A program made the position numbers and the translations under genes. From Siphonodentalium dalli (lineage: Eukaryota; Mollusca; Scaphopoda; Gadilida; Siphonodentaliidae): DNA of 64,000 bases. Below the pieces are notes generated by a model that was not told the origin of the DNA, did no database searches, and was given only the letters and a program-made list of their open reading frames with translations. Location: assembly GCA_032622095.1 (NCBI GenBank), contig CP136062.1, forward strand, positions 132,637,282-132,701,281, read 5' to 3'. Of the stretch, positions 44,184 through 55,640 are shown in pieces (positions within the stretch are counted from its first letter, which is position 1; the number at the start of each line of letters is the position of its first letter).

Positions 44184-44800
44184 GCATGACAAACATTGTC
44201 CTAATTTGGCACCAGCTTGCTCAAATGCCACCAGAGGCAAACATTTTACGTCCAAATCATGTCCATGGACCTCCCTACTTCGGCTGTGACCCACACATCT
44301 CGCCAGTATTCACAATGCTATATTCAGGGGTCATGCCTGACGCTCTGGCGCCCCTGACTATGCCTGTATACAGCCAAATAATGTTCCCACAATCCTTAGC
44401 AACAACGACTATGACCTGATAAATCAGACTGCCTCACTCACTGATGAGCATGTTTGGTACTTAGACACAATCTATTGTGCCTTCTGAGAGGAAATCTATG
44501 TTAATGAGGTTTCTTTAATTAAGATCTAAATTTTGATTAATTAAATCTGAGCTTACTGCGATGGAGAAATCAATATGCGAGGCGCGGAGTTGGTCGAGAC
44601 CTGTGAGGGTTCAGCAAAGACAAAGAATCCTTGATTGATTTTGTGCAGCCATAATTAGAAAGCGTGGGCTTAATCTATCCGATATTAATTAAGAATTCCC
44701 AATTAAATAATTAAAGCTTGATTGCTACACACATAATTCATATTCTGCAATCTGCAAATTCAATAAAAGTTAACACTCTCCCACAATAGCTCAGTTGGAT
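44184..44800. other. Repeat-poor island rich in TAATTAA motifs
   Basis: 44500-44760 has about ten ATTA/TAATTAA cores ('tttaattaag', 'gattaattaaatc', 'cataattagaaagc', 'attaattaagaattcc', 'aattaaataattaaagc') and also 'gcgaggcgcggagttggtcg'. No copy elsewhere in the window. Candidate regulatory element by composition only. Confidence 0.3.
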
Positions 44801-45599
44801 GGTTCATGTTTTTAATAGCAACTGAATATGATATGTGGTATTCTGTTCTGCTGGTGGGGGTTGATGTTTAAACGTTTATGCATAAATGTACATCATGTGT
44901 TTTCTAAAATTTTGTGTCACCATGACATTTTTACTGATGAAATGTTGTCAGGGGAACAACAACAACAATAAACTTTCTCTGAAACTCGTTTTTAAGGTAA
45001 GTTTTCATTGTAGCCCCCAAATAAACACACAAGAATAACATCTTGTGTTACAAATGTCACCTAAAACTTATTTAACAGATAAGATTTCACTAAAAAAAAG
45101 GTAGTACTGTTCTAAAAATAGCCACTTATTCTGTTCCTGTTTGTGGAAAATAATTAATAACAAAAAGTATGGGTCTTTAAGTGAAACAACTTAGAAAGAC
45201 TTATATTTTAAATCAAGTATTTTGTAGAACACTCCCCGAGAACCCCTCAACCACCAAATTTGTGATCATATCATGGACACAGATCAATCAGAAATTCATC
45301 ACAATATCAGGTCCTTCCAAATGGTAAATATATAAGGGTCAATACCATTATCATGAAATACACATTTAACAGAATGTTGAATCAATTTTTAAAACAATAG
45401 ATTCGATATCTATTGTGCATTCCGAAGACCAAAGCTCAAGAGAATTCATAGAGGATATTTTCTATAAAGCTAGATCACAACAGCCCAGTTTCAAAGTGTG
45501 GAGAAGCCATTCAGATAGAAGTCAGGAACAATGAGACAATGCTTGAATTTTTAATGCTGAAAACCCAACTTGTATCTATGCCATAAAATCAACAATAAA
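44801..45599. other. Unassigned stretch
   Basis: No gene, hairpin or repeat copy recognised. Confidence 0.4.
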
Positions 45600-45990
45600 T
45601 TATTAAGCGAAGCTTGTTTTTCTAAATACTACTCAGTACTTCATCAATACAGCGGCTATTGTCTCCGAGCGAATCTCGAAACTCCGCTCCTATTATGAGG
45701 CATTGTTTAGAATGGTAAAAAGGACCCGTGTCTCAATTGTCGTCACTATAATATAAACCACAACAAAGCCGTCCCTCTTATCACAAACAATGGTGGCATC
45801 GATTTTGTTCACCATCTTTTGAACATTTTGATAGAAATAGATAGAACCACTTAGAAGCTAAGTATGGATTAAAAACAAACAAAAATGTTTTGCATATAAT
45901 TATTGACCAGACTGATGATACCCTGAATGGAGAACCAGTCTACTAGGTTTATGTATTTAATGTTCTGTTTGTGAAAACTTTGTCACAGTT
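45600..45990 (+). repeat. Segmental duplication copy 1 (mate 47400-47660)
   Basis: 'atactactcagtacttcatc', 'ctattgtctccgagcgaatc', 'aaaaatgttttgcatataat' and 'gatgataccctgaatggaga' occur in the same order in both. The second copy lacks an internal segment of roughly 130 bases. Confidence 0.85.
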
Positions 45991-46540
45991 TTAGTGCAAA
46001 TATATATATGGTTTGATTTATTGTGGTTTGATATTAACACATCTGCTTCGTTGAGGGCCCATGTTTATAGTTTTATTAAAACTTATTAACGTTATCCGAA
46101 TTACTTGAAGATTTTGCCATCTAATCTATTGATATACCTCCTGAAGCTCAGAACAGCAAATCATAAACTGCCTATAGAATGAGCAAGATGGAAGAAATCT
46201 CCAAATGATAAAGACAATAAGATATGCACCATATGTGGAGAATAATTAGAGATGAATACCATTTAGTTATTATATGCAGTCATTTGGATGAAATCAGAAA
46301 TCTGATTTAAATAAATAAAATACAATGATATAATGCTGAAGCTGTCTGTAATTTGTATTGACCAATCATTTAAATTATTTCAACATACAAGAAAAAAACC
46401 CACAAAACAATCATTCCAATCGAGCCTCGAGTACAAGTGCATGTCAGTTGCAGATTGATTGTTTGATGTCTTTGAACTTTGATTGAAGTATAGAAATATA
46501 CATGGTATATCCCCCTCAAGGCCTCAACATTGATTTAGCT
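45991..46540. other. Unassigned stretch
   Basis: No gene or repeat copy recognised. Confidence 0.4.
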
Positions 46541-46720
46541 GCAGTTACTGCACGTGACGTCAGTCGGGGCGATGTGCATCATGACTTGTTGCTCAGTCAG
46601 CGATTGGTCAATTTGGTCAGTATGTGTATGTTTCCATACTCATAGAAGCGTCGCTAATTGGTCACTTTGGGTGGAGGTTACCATGGGGCCGATGATCGCA
46701 GATGATGTGTGTAATCTAAA
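46541..46720 (+). promoter_or_regulatory. Promoter-like motif cluster
   Basis: CACGTGACGTCA at 46551-46562 joins an E-box (CACGTG) to a full CRE (TGACGTCA). Inverted CCAAT boxes (ATTGG) follow at about 46603 and 46656. GC content is above the surroundings. The frame from 46554 (97 codons) starts within the CRE and has no recognised domain. These motifs are known in animal promoters, but no transcript evidence is available. Confidence 0.3.
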
Positions 46721-46974
46721 TTATCCAACTTCGCGACTAAATAAGTACTCTTTGCGACTATGGATAGATCGTATTGCCTTCCATTTTGGTCTGGGCAAGT
46801 TGCAAATCAGGTTTGCTGCTATGCGAGTATTGTCACCATATGTATAAAAGCACCATTTATTTAGCAATAACAAACAGTGGTTCAAATTTGGTTTTGTTAA
46901 AGCTGCAAATAACATCTAAATCAAGTTATGCATCGCTTATGAAAACGTATATAGACTATTAATTCAAGTACTGC

Positions 46975-47065
46975 CTAGTACCGTGTACTCAACACTCAGT
47001 ACCGGTACCATGAAAATTGTGCAGGTACCGACGGTTCCGGTACTGGTACCATTGAGAAGCCTGAA
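46975..47065. repeat. 'ggtacc'-rich short repeat
   Basis: GGTACC or close variants occur five times ('agtaccggtacc', 'caggtaccgacggttccggt', 'actggtacc'), with partial palindromy. Purpose unknown. Confidence 0.5.
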
Positions 47066-47169
47066 ATCACCTTTGCCATTGCTGGATTGCTGCATGTTGG
47101 GCTAATGTAATGTGCCTTACCAACAATGCCATCAGGGTCCCCATGTATTAACATGGGTACATGTATTAA

Positions 47170-47387
47170 TCCTTCCATGACAGGAGCTTCCTAAAATTTT
47201 GCGATAACCCTGTGCCAATGCATTCTCTTATATGTGCGAGTCTCCCATAGGTAGCCTCACATATATAAGAGAATACATTGGCTTAACAATATTTACCTTC
47301 ACCTTGTAAGCCAGTGCATTCTCTAATATATGCGAGGGAGTCTTTAATCTTTAACGTTGCACCAGCGCAGCTCCCACCATGAAAGGG
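47170..47387 (+). mobile_element. TTAA element family B, copy with intact TTAA sites
   Basis: TTAA at 47166-47169 and 47388-47391. Ends TCCTTCCATGACAGGAGCT and, reversed, CCCTTTCATGGTGGGAGCT. Contains one H hairpin (about 47215-47281) and half of a second. This is the best proof that B targets TTAA. Confidence 0.85.
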
Positions 47388-47399
47388 TTAACTGCTTGT

Positions 47400-47660
47400 T
47401 ATTTTTTAAATACTACTCAGTACTTCATCAATACAGCTGCTATTGTCTCCGAGCGAATCACAAAACCTCCACTCCTATTATGTGGAAAGAGAAATAGAAC
47501 CATTTAGAAACTAAGTATAGTATGGATTAAAAACAAACAAAAATGTTTTGCATATAATTATTGACCAGTCTGATGATACCCTGAATGGAGAACCTGAGTC
47601 TACTGGGTTAACGTATTTAATGTTCTGTTTGTAAACACTTTGTCACTTATATACACATAT
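47400..47660 (+). repeat. Segmental duplication copy 2
   Basis: Mate of 45600-45990, starting just after element B, with an internal deletion. Confidence 0.85.
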
Positions 47661-48143
47661 AATATATTTGATGTTTTTATATAAATTATGCTGATATTAC
47701 TTACATTTAGTTTTTAGATTTCAGGTAATGTTTTTTTCTTTCAAAGAAATGGGAAATACGTTTTTCCTCATTTCTGACCCAAAAATTCCCAAAATGCATA
47801 ATCAACATGACTAATGGGTGATCATCACCAACTTCAACTGGAGAACTTCAAACTGATCCTAGGTCTCCCACAGCAGTTGACACCTAAGCAGAATGAGGTT
47901 CCCAGAAGGAGACCAGGGTCAGATTGAAGTTCCCCAGCTGATGTTGGTGATGTTCACCTATTAGTCACCTCAATTATGCATTTTATCTTCTGAAAATTAG
48001 GGGATATAGAATCTGAACAAAAGGGAAAAGGTAACTAAAACAATGTTAATTTGAGACTATAGATACTTCTCAGAGCATGAATGGCATCACTAAATTCACC
48101 CTCTGGGGACCTCATTCTGCAAATGACAGACACACTATTTCAA
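47661..48143. mobile_element. Family J, rearranged copy
   Basis: The interior ('caccaacttcaactggagaa', 'ctcccacagcagttgac') is followed by an inverted copy of itself ('agattgaagttccccagctg') and by a right end 'gcaaatgacagacacactat'. The left hairpin is absent, so this is a head-to-head fusion or gene-conversion product. 47740-47795 also shows 'catttctgacccaaaaattc', as at 40930. Confidence 0.65.
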
Positions 48144-48595
48144 GTCTTATGTACGTACATACATGCGTATGTCTTTGTGCAGCTATTGAGATGCAATTAA
48201 AAATTATCTATCTATCTATCTAAAGTTATGTGAACAAAATAATTTGTTTTCCTCGGCCTTAAATGCAATCCATTTAGCATATCATGCAAACTGGAGCTCG
48301 CAAGCAATGGATACATTAGAAAGGTGACAGTTATGCAATTTATATATATATAAATACAAAATCATCGCAGTATGAAACCTTTTTATATCGACACAATTGC
48401 TAAAGGATGTATATTACTAAAGATTGTTCCAGGGCAGTGCGTGTGCATACTTATTGACGAGTTCAGTGAATCACAATCACATGTTCTCAGATTATGGAGA
48501 TAATTACGAATTAACAAATTTATACGCTTATTTAATTATTCATTATTCATGAGGACATTGATTTTGCATGGTGGACATATAATTTGTTCGTCTGT
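48144..48595. other. Unassigned stretch with ATCT microsatellite
   Basis: (ATCT)n lies at about 48207-48222 and a TA run near 48347. No gene recognised. Confidence 0.45.
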
Positions 48596-48762
48596 AGGAT
48601 TAGGAGCTCGACCAGATATACAATTAAATGATCACATTGATTGAGCATTGTGGCTAGGATCAGTATCCAATGAGTTTGATACTCCACAATCACCAGCAAC
48701 ATGTCCATCAATGATTTAATATGGCAGGGAATTCATATAAATTATTGTTACATGTACCGGTA
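48596..48762 (+). repeat. Segmental duplication copy 1 (mate 50355-50565)
   Basis: About 130 bases are nearly identical ('gcattgtggctaggatcagt', 'gatactccacaatcaccagc', 'catgtccatcaatgatttaa'), then both read 'tacatgtaccggtatat'. Copy 2 has about 20 extra bases before that phrase. Confidence 0.9.
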
Positions 48763-49224
48763 TATGTGACCCACCATATCAAATCCAGTCGTAAGTCGGG
48801 ATTTTTTTACCCTGTGCCAATGCATTCTCTTATATATGCGAGTCGACCATAGGTCGCCTCGCATATATAAGAGAATGCATTGGCCTAACAATTTTTTATC
48901 ATTTTTTTTAAATAAATGTTTCTTAAAATTTTTAGGACATAAAATAAAAAACATCCATTACCCTGCAGGGAGCCCCACACATATATAGAAGAATATAGAA
49001 GAGTGTGGTCTGCTCATGTTTGTCTGGGGCTCTGTATGGGTGAAATTATAAAATTGTTAAAGAATACAAGAAAAAATTATTAAAATTGTAAAAAATTGTT
49101 AGGCCAATGCATTCTCTTATATATGCGAGGCGACCTATGGTCGACTCGCATATATAAAAGAATGCATTGGCACAGGGTAAAAAAATCCCGACTTACGACT
49201 GGATTTGATATGGCGGGTCACATA
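48763..49224. mobile_element. Foldback element V, carrying the H module
   Basis: Terminal inverted repeats of about 60 bases start TATGTGACCCACCATATCAA and continue through 'gtcgtaagtcgggatttttt'. Next come 'accctgtgcc' and hairpin H (about 48817-48884), a unique middle of about 200 bases, and a second inverted hairpin H (about 49101-49170). The right-hand spacer 'aattataaaattgttaaaga' is also found in family A, but the termini are unrelated to A or B. The flank is TA-rich, so the target site is uncertain. Confidence 0.85.
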
Positions 49225-49510
49225 TACAAACAATAGTTTGTTAGCAATTGTAAACAATTTCAGGTGCATTCCAAATAAGGGATACCTCTTTGTTCAATAA
49301 TGGGAGTATATGAGGAAACAATTCTATAATATTTGAATATCTTTGTGGAGCTACGTGTTTAGCGTGTCGGACTTGTCTTCGCTGTCAACACAGCGAGATG
49401 AGTTCGCAGCCTGCCGGTGGTCTATTGTGAGTTTTCACACAACAATGGCTTGGCTGCTTTGAACGACGTGCAATTGTCCGCTGCTCAAATCTCCGGTCAA
49501 GTTGTGACCC
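49225..49510. other. Spacer with a tRNA-like segment
   Basis: Apart from the segment at about 49345-49427, nothing is recognised. Confidence 0.35.
49345..49427 (+). ncRNA. tRNA-derived (SINE head-like) segment
   Basis: 'gagctacgtgtttagcgtgt' resembles a pol III A box and 'gagttcgcagcctgc' a weak B box at tRNA-like spacing. The stem 'cgctgt...acagcg' between them could be a variable arm, as in serine tRNAs. The acceptor stem does not pair well, so a functional tRNA is unlikely. A SINE remnant is possible. Confidence 0.3.
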
Positions 49511-49514
49511 TTAA

Positions 49515-49911
49515 CCCTTTACCCAACAGAACGGCCCTGTGCCAATGCATTCTCTTATATATGCGAGTCGACCATAGGTCGCCTCGCATATATAAGAGAA
49601 TGCATTGGCTTAACACATTAAAAATTATAAAATTGTTAAAGAATGTAAGAAAAAATGGTAAAAAGTGTTAAAAAAAGATTTTTTTTAGGCCAATGCATTC
49701 TCTTATATATGCGAGGCGACCCGACCTATGGTCGACTCGCATATATAAGAGAATGCATTGGCACAGGGCATAACTGTAACTATCACAATGTGGTCAAGGA
49801 GCCGGTTCCAATGATATCCATATTTGTATGGTTCTATTGAGACAGACCGAAGATATTTTAGGCCGTTGAAGCTTTATTTGGCCGGTTTTGGCCGTTTTGT
49901 TGGGTAAAGGG
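49515..49911 (+). mobile_element. TTAA element family A, copy 3
   Basis: TTAA at 49511-49514 and 49912-49915. CCCTTTACCCAACA ends, two intact H hairpins (about 49541-49608 and 49689-49766), the second with a small extra 'cccga' insertion. Interior 'aggagccggttccaatgata' as in copies 1 and 2. The frames 49417-49671 and 49655-49840 are the same repeat-borne peptides seen in the other copies. Confidence 0.9.
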
Positions 49912-49915
49912 TTAA

Positions 49916-50354
49916 GAAAGGTCGCTGATACTGTGTATGCTTCACACCACTCATGCGTTGAACAAGTACCAGCCAGCTTGTCATACTGGTGAGTATCAGA
50001 GCATGTTCTGATCAAATTAGTGCAGCCAGCGCCTGTAGTGGCTGCAGCCAGTTCATTGGTTGGCTTGTACAATGACTGGGGTAATATTGTAATGTTTAAA
50101 GAGTCTTTTCTTAGCTTCATGGATGGCAACTAGTTTATTAGCATAACAATATGATATAATGGTGCAGAAGCCAGAAGTACTCTTGAAACTGTTCTTAGAG
50201 TTACTCTTCCGTCTGATGTTGCTACATGATGGTCTAAGTGACCTACTAGTATGACGTTCAAAACTAAACAATATCATACACCACTTACAAGTATACAAGT
50301 ATATACAAACAAACGTTTTCATTGAAGTAGCAAACTATCAATTTACAGATATCG
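49916..50354. other. Unassigned stretch
   Basis: No gene or repeat copy recognised. Confidence 0.4.
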
Positions 50355-50565
50355 AGGACATATTTTGTTCGTCTGTGGGATTAGGAGCTCCACCAGATAT
50401 ACAGTTAAATGATCACATTGATTGAGCATTGTGGCTAGGATCAGTATCCAATGAGTTTGATACTCCACAATCACCAGCAACATGTCCATCAATGATTTAA
50501 TATGATATTACATCCCTGTGAGTGGGGAACTCATATAAATTATAGGTACATGTACCGGTATATAT
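50355..50565 (+). repeat. Segmental duplication copy 2
   Basis: Mate of 48596-48762. Elements V and A3 lie between the two copies. Confidence 0.9.
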
Positions 50566-52090
50566 AAAGAACATTTTCCATTGAGATAGTAAACTACGAA
50601 CAGTGTCAGTTGGGTTGAATTGGTCATTGGCGCAGCATGGCTATGTGTACAAAGTTACCCAGGATCTTCTGAACATGCATAAAGTCTGCCTGGATCTCGA
50701 CGTTTGATCAAAATTTCTATGTTTCCAATTTCACATCATAACCTAAAATCACGTACTAATTAGATAATGCTATGAATCTCTACTCTTTATGGCTACTCCC
50801 GTAGAGATCATGCTCCACCGGTTCAAAACCTGGGATCATTTTGATGTTGTGACAGCGAAGTTTATATCATTGAACATATCTGTTCCTTAATAATGTATTT
50901 CACTGTAGGTAAAGGACCAAACTCAAAATTGCATGATTTAAGTGACTTTGTGGGCGATTTTGCTTATATTTCAAATGTCAGTCACACACATGCTGGGGTG
51001 GCGGAGGCACTAAAGGGCAAGTGGATTCAATCGTCAGAACACCACTTCTCCAAGTGGGAATAAATGCTTCTCTACAGGCGGCGTCAAGTGCTAGGGGAGC
51101 TGGAGAACTTGTGTGCCCCCATCTGTGCAAACCCTGTACAACTGCCAAATATGAATACGCTGAGGCGATAACTGAATAAATTATAATTCAATATTACTTT
51201 ACGATCATAAGACATTAAGACCAGAGATAAATATATCAAAGCTATTCTCATGAGACTTAAAATACGATTAAAAAAAATAGTTGACTTTCAGGCAGCCAAC
51301 TATTTCATGAAACTTTCTTCGCAGCAAGGCAGAAGAGCCATCGCAGTATTCTATTTTGCATATATAACACCTCTAGGAAGCCAGCGATGTCCCATTAGAC
51401 CAGATTTTCTGAGCGAATTAAGGACCAGTGTTCCGTCTAAATTAAAATTTGTCAGAATTAACATCATTTGAGAACTCTCAATCAATGCTTTTATGTCAGA
51501 ACGAAAACAAAAATGGTGCGGTTTATGTCAGAATAAACGGCTTCCATCAATGGTAGCGTGTGACGTGAATAATGAAGATGATCCAACAATGAGATGGTCT
51601 GACCTTATTAGGGGCACTTGTAGCAGGCTGCCAATAAACTCGCTCTGGTGGAGACCCAATATGATTAAAAGATAATTGAATTAGGGTAAACAAATGCATT
51701 CATTACAAAGTAACCCTTCCAGTGTGAATGAATGTGATAACCAATCCTGTGTTAACATTGAGTATCAGCCAGAGGCTACGCATAGCCTATTTAAAGGCAT
51801 AGTGTGTGCTTATTTCAACAAATCTACATGTAATTGACAGGCCTTTGGATTCCTTAATTTGGGCACTCCATGAAAGGGCAGCAGAACCACCAGATTCGGC
51901 ACACTATGAGAATTTTTTTTAATTTGACATCAAAAGAAAAAATTTCTTCGCTACTGGGGGCCTCATATACTTAAAAAAAAAATTCTCCTACTTAAATACG
52001 AAATATCTGAAGTTTCACATTCCCGTTTACATTCATAAACACGAAGAAGGAAAGTCTTCGCCTGCACTATATTAGGCACAATATCATATT
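50566..52090. other. Unassigned, repeat-poor stretch
   Basis: No gene recognised in 1.5 kb. Scattered TAAT cores near 50755, 51190 and 51415. The frames here are about 60-70 codons with no known domain. Confidence 0.35.
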
Positions 52091-52220
52091 TTGGGCACAC
52101 CCTTTTCAAGCTTGAATTTGGTGGAATATACACATGTTGGTATTAAAGTGAGTGGGTACACCCTTTTCCAGCTTGAATTTGGGGGAATATATACACATTG
52201 GTATTAAAGTGAGTACCCAT
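52091..52220 (+). repeat. Two-copy tandem repeat, about 62 bp
   Basis: 'acacccttttcaagcttgaa' with 'ttggtattaaagtgagt' occurs at about 52095 and again at about 52157. Confidence 0.8.
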
Positions 52221-52691
52221 GTATCTGCTCACTGAAATGAAAGTGTCCATGACACTGTAGCTCAACATGGAGAGGGTATAATTTGATATGTTAGTCAATG
52301 GAGCACTTAGGAATGCGGAAAGTTGAAATGTCTAAGTATAATACTAGATGTATCAACATGAACAGATATATTTAAAGTAAAATCCAAGATGGCCACTGGC
52401 AGCCATGCTTTCCAATGAAATTCAAAAACAATTGATAGCTCCCATCTAGTAGATCAATATGAAGATCAATATGAAGTTTGGTGATGATCGGATGAGGGAA
52501 GGACTGTAGGGTTTTAGTCATGCAAAGAGTAAAATCCAAGATGGCTGCCAGTGTCATGTTTTTTAACGAAATTCGGAAAAATTAGATTACTCCCATCTCC
52601 CATCTTATGGTCATCCTGAAGATCCATGTGAAGTTTAGTGCCTATCGGCCAAGTAGGGTGTCGTCTGTAGGGTGTACCAAAGGATTTAGTA

Positions 52692-54034
52692 TTAGGCCAA
52701 CAAAAAAAGATGCTACGTTTCCGCACATCGACCGACCCTAAAAATAAAACGCCGACCCTAAACTTTTTATTGATATTTTGAGAAAAAGTCAACATTTTCT
52801 TTAAACAAAAAAACAAAACATTTGTTACCACTAATGTTCATAAATATTGATGATCATTAGTGTGCAAAACACATGGTTTCTAACATATCCCTGTGAAAAG
52901 TGACCATGAAGTGACAGTTGTCTCAAAAGCACCAGGTGTGTGATGGGTTGTGGATTGATGGGCATGAATTTTGATATTTTAATTTCATGAGAGTGGATCT
53001 CATGCCTGCTTTACCTGTATGCCTTGTTTGGGACTTATGGAACATACTCTTTGGTTCCAAATAAACATGCATGCACATTTATTATTCTCTTGGGAAATCC
53101 CCCCCCCCCCCCCCCCCCCCTGCACAGTGCTTATTTGGGTCTGCAAGTTTATTAATTTTGAGGCTATGAAAATTGAAATCAGCACAAACTCAAGATTTCT
53201 ATATGATTCTGTTACCAAATTGATGAGCTTATAACTTTATGCATGTACACATTCAAGTATATGACATACATATGAACATTTAAATATTGAATAAAACACC
53301 ACATGACACATACTATGTTCATTCCTATGCTTGACCTACATGTACTATAAAAATAATTTTTTAACTATAGTTGATGTTTTGCTCAGAGTTTCCCCTGTGC
53401 TATTATTTGGGTCTGCACTGTTATTAACTTTCAATGGAATTTCCCCCCTGCACTATTATTTGGGCCTGCACTTTTATTTGGAGCCTGAGAGTACAGGTAG
53501 GAACACTATCAACAGACATGGTTGGGTGTGTATCTGTATATATATACATGTATAGAGGTTATCACCACATATGTTAGGGGTACAGCTACTGTTTCCAAAT
53601 ACCAGGCATGCTAGGTTGGGTATACTGGCTACCTCCAGACAATGGGATGTAGTCATCACAATACAAGTACGGTAAAATGGCGGTATTATGGGTAAAATTC
53701 TTATAAAAAGTTAGTGACATCAATTTCGTACCAAGTTTATAGCCAAATTTATCAAAATGTTGTACTAGTATGTGAATAATAAAAAACATACTTAAGCATG
53801 GAGTAAGTTTGATCTCTCATCAATCTTAATGTATATTTCCACTTTGTTTATCAATTAATACTTTCCCCACAACACAAGTTGGTATTTTATGTCACTTCGG
53901 TCAAGGTAATTCAATATTTCTGCAGCTGGATAAAAAATATCAAAATAAAATAAAAAACAAAAATTTCCCTACCTAACTACCCTAATTTTTTCACTCCGTT
54001 AGCGGAAACATACAATCTTTTTTTTTTGGCCTAA
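52692..54034. mobile_element. Element W, copy 1, 1.34 kb
   Basis: Inserted in array K with TA on both sides (52690-52691 and 54035-54036). Ends TTAGGCCAACAAAAAAAGAT and complement CTTTTTTTTTTGGCCTAA, with 'cgtttccgc'/'gcggaaac' just inside. Sub-terminal 'cgccgaccctaaactttt' is shared with W2. The interior includes a C22 run (53099-53120) and a three-unit minisatellite with 'ctattatttgggtctgcac'. No transposase seen. Confidence 0.85.
53090..53490 (+). repeat. Minisatellite inside W1 with C22 tract
   Basis: Three units of 'tcccc...ctgcac...tatttgggtctgcac...tta' near 53099, 53390 and 53440. The first has an expanded run of 22 Cs (53099-53120). Confidence 0.7.
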
Positions 54035-54580
54035 TACAAAGAGTAAAATCCAAGATGGCAGCCATGTTTTCAATGAAATTCTGACAAATTTGTTGGGGCC
54101 TAAACAAAAAAGACATTTGTTTCCGCTAACCCGATCGACCCTATTTTAAACCCCCGACCCTAAACTTTTTATTGCCATTGCAACAAAAAAAAAAAATTGG
54201 ACCAAAAAAAAAAATAAAATATATATATATTTTTTTTTTTCAATTTACGTCCCAATTCATATAAAAACAAGATGCATAACATTAATATATTTATATATAT
54301 TGCCATAAGAAATTTAAGTTTACAAAAAGATTTAAGTTCAACAGTTGGAATCATACCGTACTGTAAAGTATGTTTGGCTTTATCTAGCTTTCGTCTGTGA
54401 AAACTTCAAATAGTTCAGGTTTGTTATCATTCAGCCTTCAGACTTCAGTATTTCAATCAAATACAGTACAGGAACATTAACAATTTGATCAAATCAACCT
54501 GGTTATCAGGTAGGATATCATAATACCAAATGAAAAATTAACATAGAGATTAGTACTTTAAATAGTAATTACTAACTTAT

Positions 54581-54966
54581 AGGTACTCAATCCGATCAGA
54601 GGGTCCCCATCTCAACAGATTCCAACAACAACAAAATTTGATCAAAGGTCACTTGAGTTATCAGAATCGATTAATTATCCAAAAATAATGCTAACGACTG
54701 TGAACTATCGTATATAATTGCCCAAAATGTGTTGTATAGCAACATTTTGTTCAATGTAATTTAGTATCGAGAGTATGTCGGTCGGCTTTTTCGGTAAACT
54801 TCTGGGACAGAAAGTATTCCCGATAATGAAAAATAATAGATTTCTAAAATCAATATCTAATAAATCTGAGCTTTGATGGGTGGCTTCCTCGACTCAAATC
54901 AAATATTTTTGACCCCCGAAGCCATTGAAATAGTAATTGAGAGGAGTTTGATCGGATTGAGTACCT
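54581..54966. mobile_element. Element N, copy 1
   Basis: Terminal inverted repeats: AGGTACTCAATCCGATCA on the left and TGATCGGATTGAGTACCT on the right. The interior holds 'aaatcaatatctaataaatc', 'tgagctttgatgggtggctt' and 'gagggtccccatctcaacag'. 386 bp, non-coding. The second copy surrounds element O. Confidence 0.8.
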
Positions 54967-55149
54967 TTAATAGACATTGTTTCTGTACTACATGTAGTAT
55001 ATTATGTATGTGTCTCACTTGAATTTTATAAAATAGCCTATTATATGAATTAGAGTGATAATGGTAAGTCTCATTTCAAGCAGGATAATCATAGTCCATT
55101 GAACCAAAAGATATCTGACAATATCTTATAAGCATTTCCAATCCATACA

Positions 55150-55640
55150 TATAAAACAAGAGATCGACTGTCGTCCGGTGCATACCCTCTTAGCGCATAC
55201 CGCCTGATTTGGGCATATCTATAACTTATGATTGCTATACTCAGACAGATGGACCCAAAAAATCAGCATTTTCATGTAAACAAAGATGAATAACTATAAA
55301 ACAAAAAACCAAAACAAAACAGTTGAACGTGCCATTAAATGTCCTCATAGTGGTGAACATTCATTGAGATCCGAGCATTACTGTTCAAGTTATGACCTCA
55401 GAACAGACGTCGGATGGACCAAACAGCCAACATTTCCAGATAAACAAAGATGAAACACTCTAGAATGGAAAATCCGAACAAAACGATGAAACCCTCTATT
55501 TAATGTCCTCATAGTAGTGAACATCCATACCTAATTTCATTGAGATCCGAGTACTACTGTTCAAGTTATGACATGAACAGACATCGGATGGATGTACGGA
55601 CGGACGGACAGGTGCAAAACAGTATACCCCAAAAAAAATT
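55150..55640 (+). repeat. Tandem repeat family R, second block
   Basis: Two units with 'taaatgtcctcatagtrgtg', 'cattgagatccgag' and 'actgttcaagttatgac', ending in 'gtacggacggacggacaggt' and 'cagtatacccc'. Confidence 0.7.

Noticed and set aside
44322-44358. 'caggggtcatgcctg...ggcgcccctg' as a miniature hAT element
   Set aside because: Only about 35 bases long, ends match poorly, and no 8 bp duplication was found.
49417-49671. 84-codon frame with 'CILLYMRVDHRSPRIYKRMHW'-like peptide, recurring at 6428 and 26494
   Set aside because: The peptide is the translation of hairpin H in family A. Recurrence reflects transposon copies, not a conserved protein.
50820-50845. 'ccggttcaaaacctgg' as a tRNA T-loop
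   Set aside because: No A box, acceptor stem or anticodon arm fits upstream.
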